Shown: positions 40,153 through 42,005 of the stretch, in pieces | Position numbering within the stretch: position 1 is the stretch's first letter | Layout: every line of letters begins with the position of its first letter | Notes under the pieces: generated by a model | Databases searched by the model: none | What the model was told of the DNA's origin: nothing | Seen by the model: only the letters and a program-made list of their open reading frames with translations | DNA from: Prorocentrum cordatum | Lineage: Eukaryota; Sar; Dinophyceae; Prorocentrales; Prorocentraceae | NCBI GenBank assembly: GCA_963575745.1 | Contig: CAUYUJ010014350.1 | Location: forward strand, 371,465-413,469 | Length of the DNA stretch: 42,005 nt | Direction of reading: 5' to 3' | Translations under genes and position numbers: made by a program

Positions 40153-40174
40153 CTTGAACCAAAATGGCAACGGA
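40153..40174 (-). other. Spliced-leader relic 2
   Basis: Identical to relic 1 and embedded in the same context of about 55-60 nt (39969-40028 compared with 40131-40190). The context includes GGGGCATGTCCCC on one side and GGAGGAGGAGG on the other. The 162-nt spacing and shared flanks suggest local duplication of the leader region as well as, or instead of, two independent trans-splicing events. Confidence 0.65.
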
Positions 40175-40177
40175 GGA

Positions 40178-40400
40178 GGAGGAGGAGGACGACGACGACG
40201 ACGAAATGTCTCCTTATAGGCCGCCCCGCGCGTCCTCCCTGAATACTGTACCCTGGAGCCGCGCACAGCGTCGGCACGAGGAGGAGGAGCAGGAGGAGGA
40301 GGACGAGAAGAAAGACGACGAGGACAAGGAGGACGAAGAGGATGAATAAGAAGAAGAAGAAGAAGAAAACGCAGAAAACAGAAGCAGAAGAATGATGATA
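40178..40400. repeat. GAGGAG/GACGAC/GAAGAA triplet tracts
   Basis: Three purine-rich triplet runs (40178-40205, 40278-40350, 40350-40375) separated by a short mixed segment. No gene seen. Confidence 0.8.
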
Positions 40401-40689
40401 CGAATAACCGTAGTGGTAGCAATCATAAGTTAGCCTGGCGACGCACCCAACCCCTGCGCAATGCGGTGCAGGAGTAGCTTGGGAGATGTGACGAGAAGGC
40501 GGCGACGTGACATCGACGCATATACTTCTGCGAGCGACATTCGGAAGGTTCGCAGGTCCCCAATCAAAGGAAAAACGATGAGTAACTAAGTGAACCCCTG
40601 AGTCACGAAGGAAGACGCAAGGTCCAAAAGGAGACTGTGGGCAAGGGGCTTGAAACGTCGGCGGGGCAGCAAAAACATGGCATGGCCAC
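40401..40689. other. Unclassified stretch, shares a flank word with array 1
   Basis: ATAAGTTAGCCTGGCGACGC plus ACCCAACC at 40425-40453 closely matches 13423-13454. Both lie within about 360 nt of a 101-bp satellite array. No gene is recognised. Confidence 0.4.
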
Positions 40690-42005
40690 CCAGGGACGGC
40701 GAGGTCCACCTCGGTCCGCGCAGTGCCTCACCCCGCTGGACCCACCAGCAGCCTTCGAAAGCGGCGAGACCACCCGCAGCCCACGAAAGTGGCGACGGTT
40801 TCGCAGATCGCAGCCCCCCAGGGACGGCGAGGTCGACCTCAGGTCTGCGCGGTGCCTCAATATGCTGGACCCACCAGCAGCCCTCGAAAGTGGCGACGGT
40901 TTCGCAGATCGCAGCCCCCCGGGGACGGTGAGGCTTACCTCTGGTCTGCACGGTGCCTCACCCCGCTGGACCCGCCAGCACCCCTGAAACTGGCGACAGA
41001 TTCGCAGATCGCAGCCCCCAGGGACGGCCTACCTCAGGTCTGCGCGGTTCCTCGCTCCGCTGGACCCACCAGCAGCCCTCGAAAGTGGCGACAATTTCGC
41101 AGATCGCAGCCCCCCCCAGGGACGGCGAGGTCTCGCTCGGGTCTCTGCGGTGCCTCACTCCGCTGGACCCACCAGCAGCCCTCGAAAGTGGCGACAGATT
41201 CGCAGATCGCAGCCCCCCAGGGACGGCGAGGTCTACCTCTGGTCTGCGCGATGCCTCACCCCGCTGGACCCACCAGCAGCCCCAGAAAGATCGCAGCCCC
41301 CCAAGGACGGCGAGGTCCACCTCAGGTCCGCGCGGTGCCTCACTCCGCTGGACCCACCAGCAGCCCTCGAAAGTGGCGACAGTTTCGCAGATCGCAGCCC
41401 CCCCCCAGGGACGGCGAGGTCTACCTCAGGTCTGCGCGGTTCCTCGCTCCGCTGGACCCACCAGCAGCCCTCGAAAGTGGCGACAGATTCGCAGATCGCA
41501 GCCCCCCAGCGACGGCGAGGTCTACATCATGTCTGTGCGGTGCCTCACTCCGCTGGGCCCACCAGCAGCCCTCGAAAGTGGCGACAGATTCGCAGATCGC
41601 AGCCCCCCCCCACCCCCACCCCCCAGGGACGGCGAGGTCTACCTCAGGTCTGCGCGGTGTCTCACCCCGCTGGGCCCACCAGCAGCCCTCGAAAGTGGCG
41701 ACAGATTTGCAGGTCGCAGCCACCCAGGGACGGCGAGGTCTACCTCATGTCTGCGCGGTGCCTCACTCCGCTGGGCCCACCAGCAGCCCTCGAAAGTGGC
41801 GACAACTTCGCAGATCGCAGCCCCCCAGGGACGGCGAGGTCGACCTCAAGTTTGCACGGTGCCTCACTCCGATGGACCCACCAGCAGCCTTCGAAAGTGG
41901 CGACAGTTTCGCAGATCGCAGCCCCCCAGGGACGGCGAAGTGTACCTCAGGTCTGCGCGGTGCCTCGCTCCGCTGGACCCACCAGCAGCCCTCGAAAGTG
42001 GCGAC
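40690..42005. repeat. 101-bp satellite, array 2, about 13 units, runs off the window
   Basis: Same satellite as 11461-13068 (CCACCAGCAGCC, TCGAAAGTGGCGAC, CGCAGATCGCAGCCCCCC). Array 2 units mostly read ACAGATTCGCAG or ACAGTTTCGCAG and GGTCTACCTC or GGTCGACCTC, where array 1 reads ACACTGTCGCAG and GGTCCCGCTC. One unit contains an extra C-run (41600-41625). The array continues beyond the window end. Confidence 0.95.

Larger units (their letters stand above)
35560..40190 (-). mobile_element. LINE-type non-LTR retrotransposon, degenerate
   Basis: On the minus strand the order is: leader with spliced-leader relics (40190-39850), ORF1 (39847-38969), then ORF2 with endonuclease (38946-37835) and reverse transcriptase (about 37410-35640). 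This is the classic two-ORF LINE plan. No RNase H follows the RT, whereas the other LINE remnant at 25-27 kb has one; the 3' end may be truncated, or the families may differ. No target-site duplication or own poly-A tail was found. Endpoints are approximate. Confidence 0.75.

Noticed and set aside
39991-40174. Spliced-leader RNA genes
   Set aside because: The sequence after the leader's final AAG starts TGGGG, without the GT donor expected of an SL RNA intron; relics of trans-spliced RNA fit better.

Overview
This window looks like nuclear DNA from a dinoflagellate. Three things in the sequence support that. (1) Two copies of a 22-nt motif on the minus strand (39991-40012 and 40153-40174) match the dinoflagellate trans-spliced leader at about 20 of 22 positions. 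(2) There are remains of LINE-type retrotransposons with apurinic-endonuclease, FADD reverse transcriptase and RNase H domains. (3) The DNA is GC-rich and extremely repetitive, with microsatellites, minisatellites and satellites of many kinds. The species cannot be fixed from sequence alone; a large-genome genus such as Prorocentrum or a relative is a guess. I see no rRNA, tRNA, CRISPR, bacterial operon or ordinary host gene. Almost all long open frames here are stop-free repeats, not genes.

Layout. 0-3.6 kb: GC-rich DNA with a 53-nt-arm hairpin, a 171-bp duplication, a GA tract and a CCAAGAGGC minisatellite. 3.6-11.2 kb: a MITE-like palindrome and three copies of a composite repeat ('family A': triplet array, about 40-bp degenerate repeats, then a GGCCCCTTCGT-type minisatellite). 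Copies 2 and 3 face each other and make a 3-kb inverted repeat (8126-11202). 11.4-16.5 kb: a 101-bp satellite, a long A tract, a roughly 115-bp array and a 73-bp satellite. 16.7-19.2 kb: AT-rich DNA, (CTA)n, mixed microsatellites and a CTAG-palindrome minisatellite. 19.26-24.84 kb: three copies of 'family B' (110-bp head module, GTGTCCCG repeats, GATCGAT repeats, C-rich tail). The first two are direct and the third inverted, so 20.83-24.84 kb is a giant foldback structure; copy 2 holds a 428-bp higher-order repeat. 25.2-27.3 kb: a decayed LINE 3' part with RNase H remnants. 27.8-33.5 kb: hairpins (notably 82-nt arms at 28192-28356), short dispersed repeats and long GAG, CTC and TCA arrays. 33.5-35.5 kb: a CAGCCT array with a roughly 150-bp higher-order period, then five 73-bp repeats and an A27 tract. 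35.6-40.2 kb: a minus-strand LINE with an intact ORF1, a broken ORF2 and spliced-leader relics at its 5' end. 40.69 kb to the end: the 101-bp satellite again.

The only protein-coding units I can defend are the LINE ORFs. ORF1 (292 codons) is open from ATG to stop. ORF2 has intact RT motifs A and C, but it carries frameshifts, a stop, and an Asp-to-Gly change in the endonuclease. The spliced-leader relics suggest that this LINE, or its ancestor, passed through a trans-spliced mRNA before re-insertion. The rest of the window is mainly a record of repeat amplification and of sequence copied in inverted orientation.
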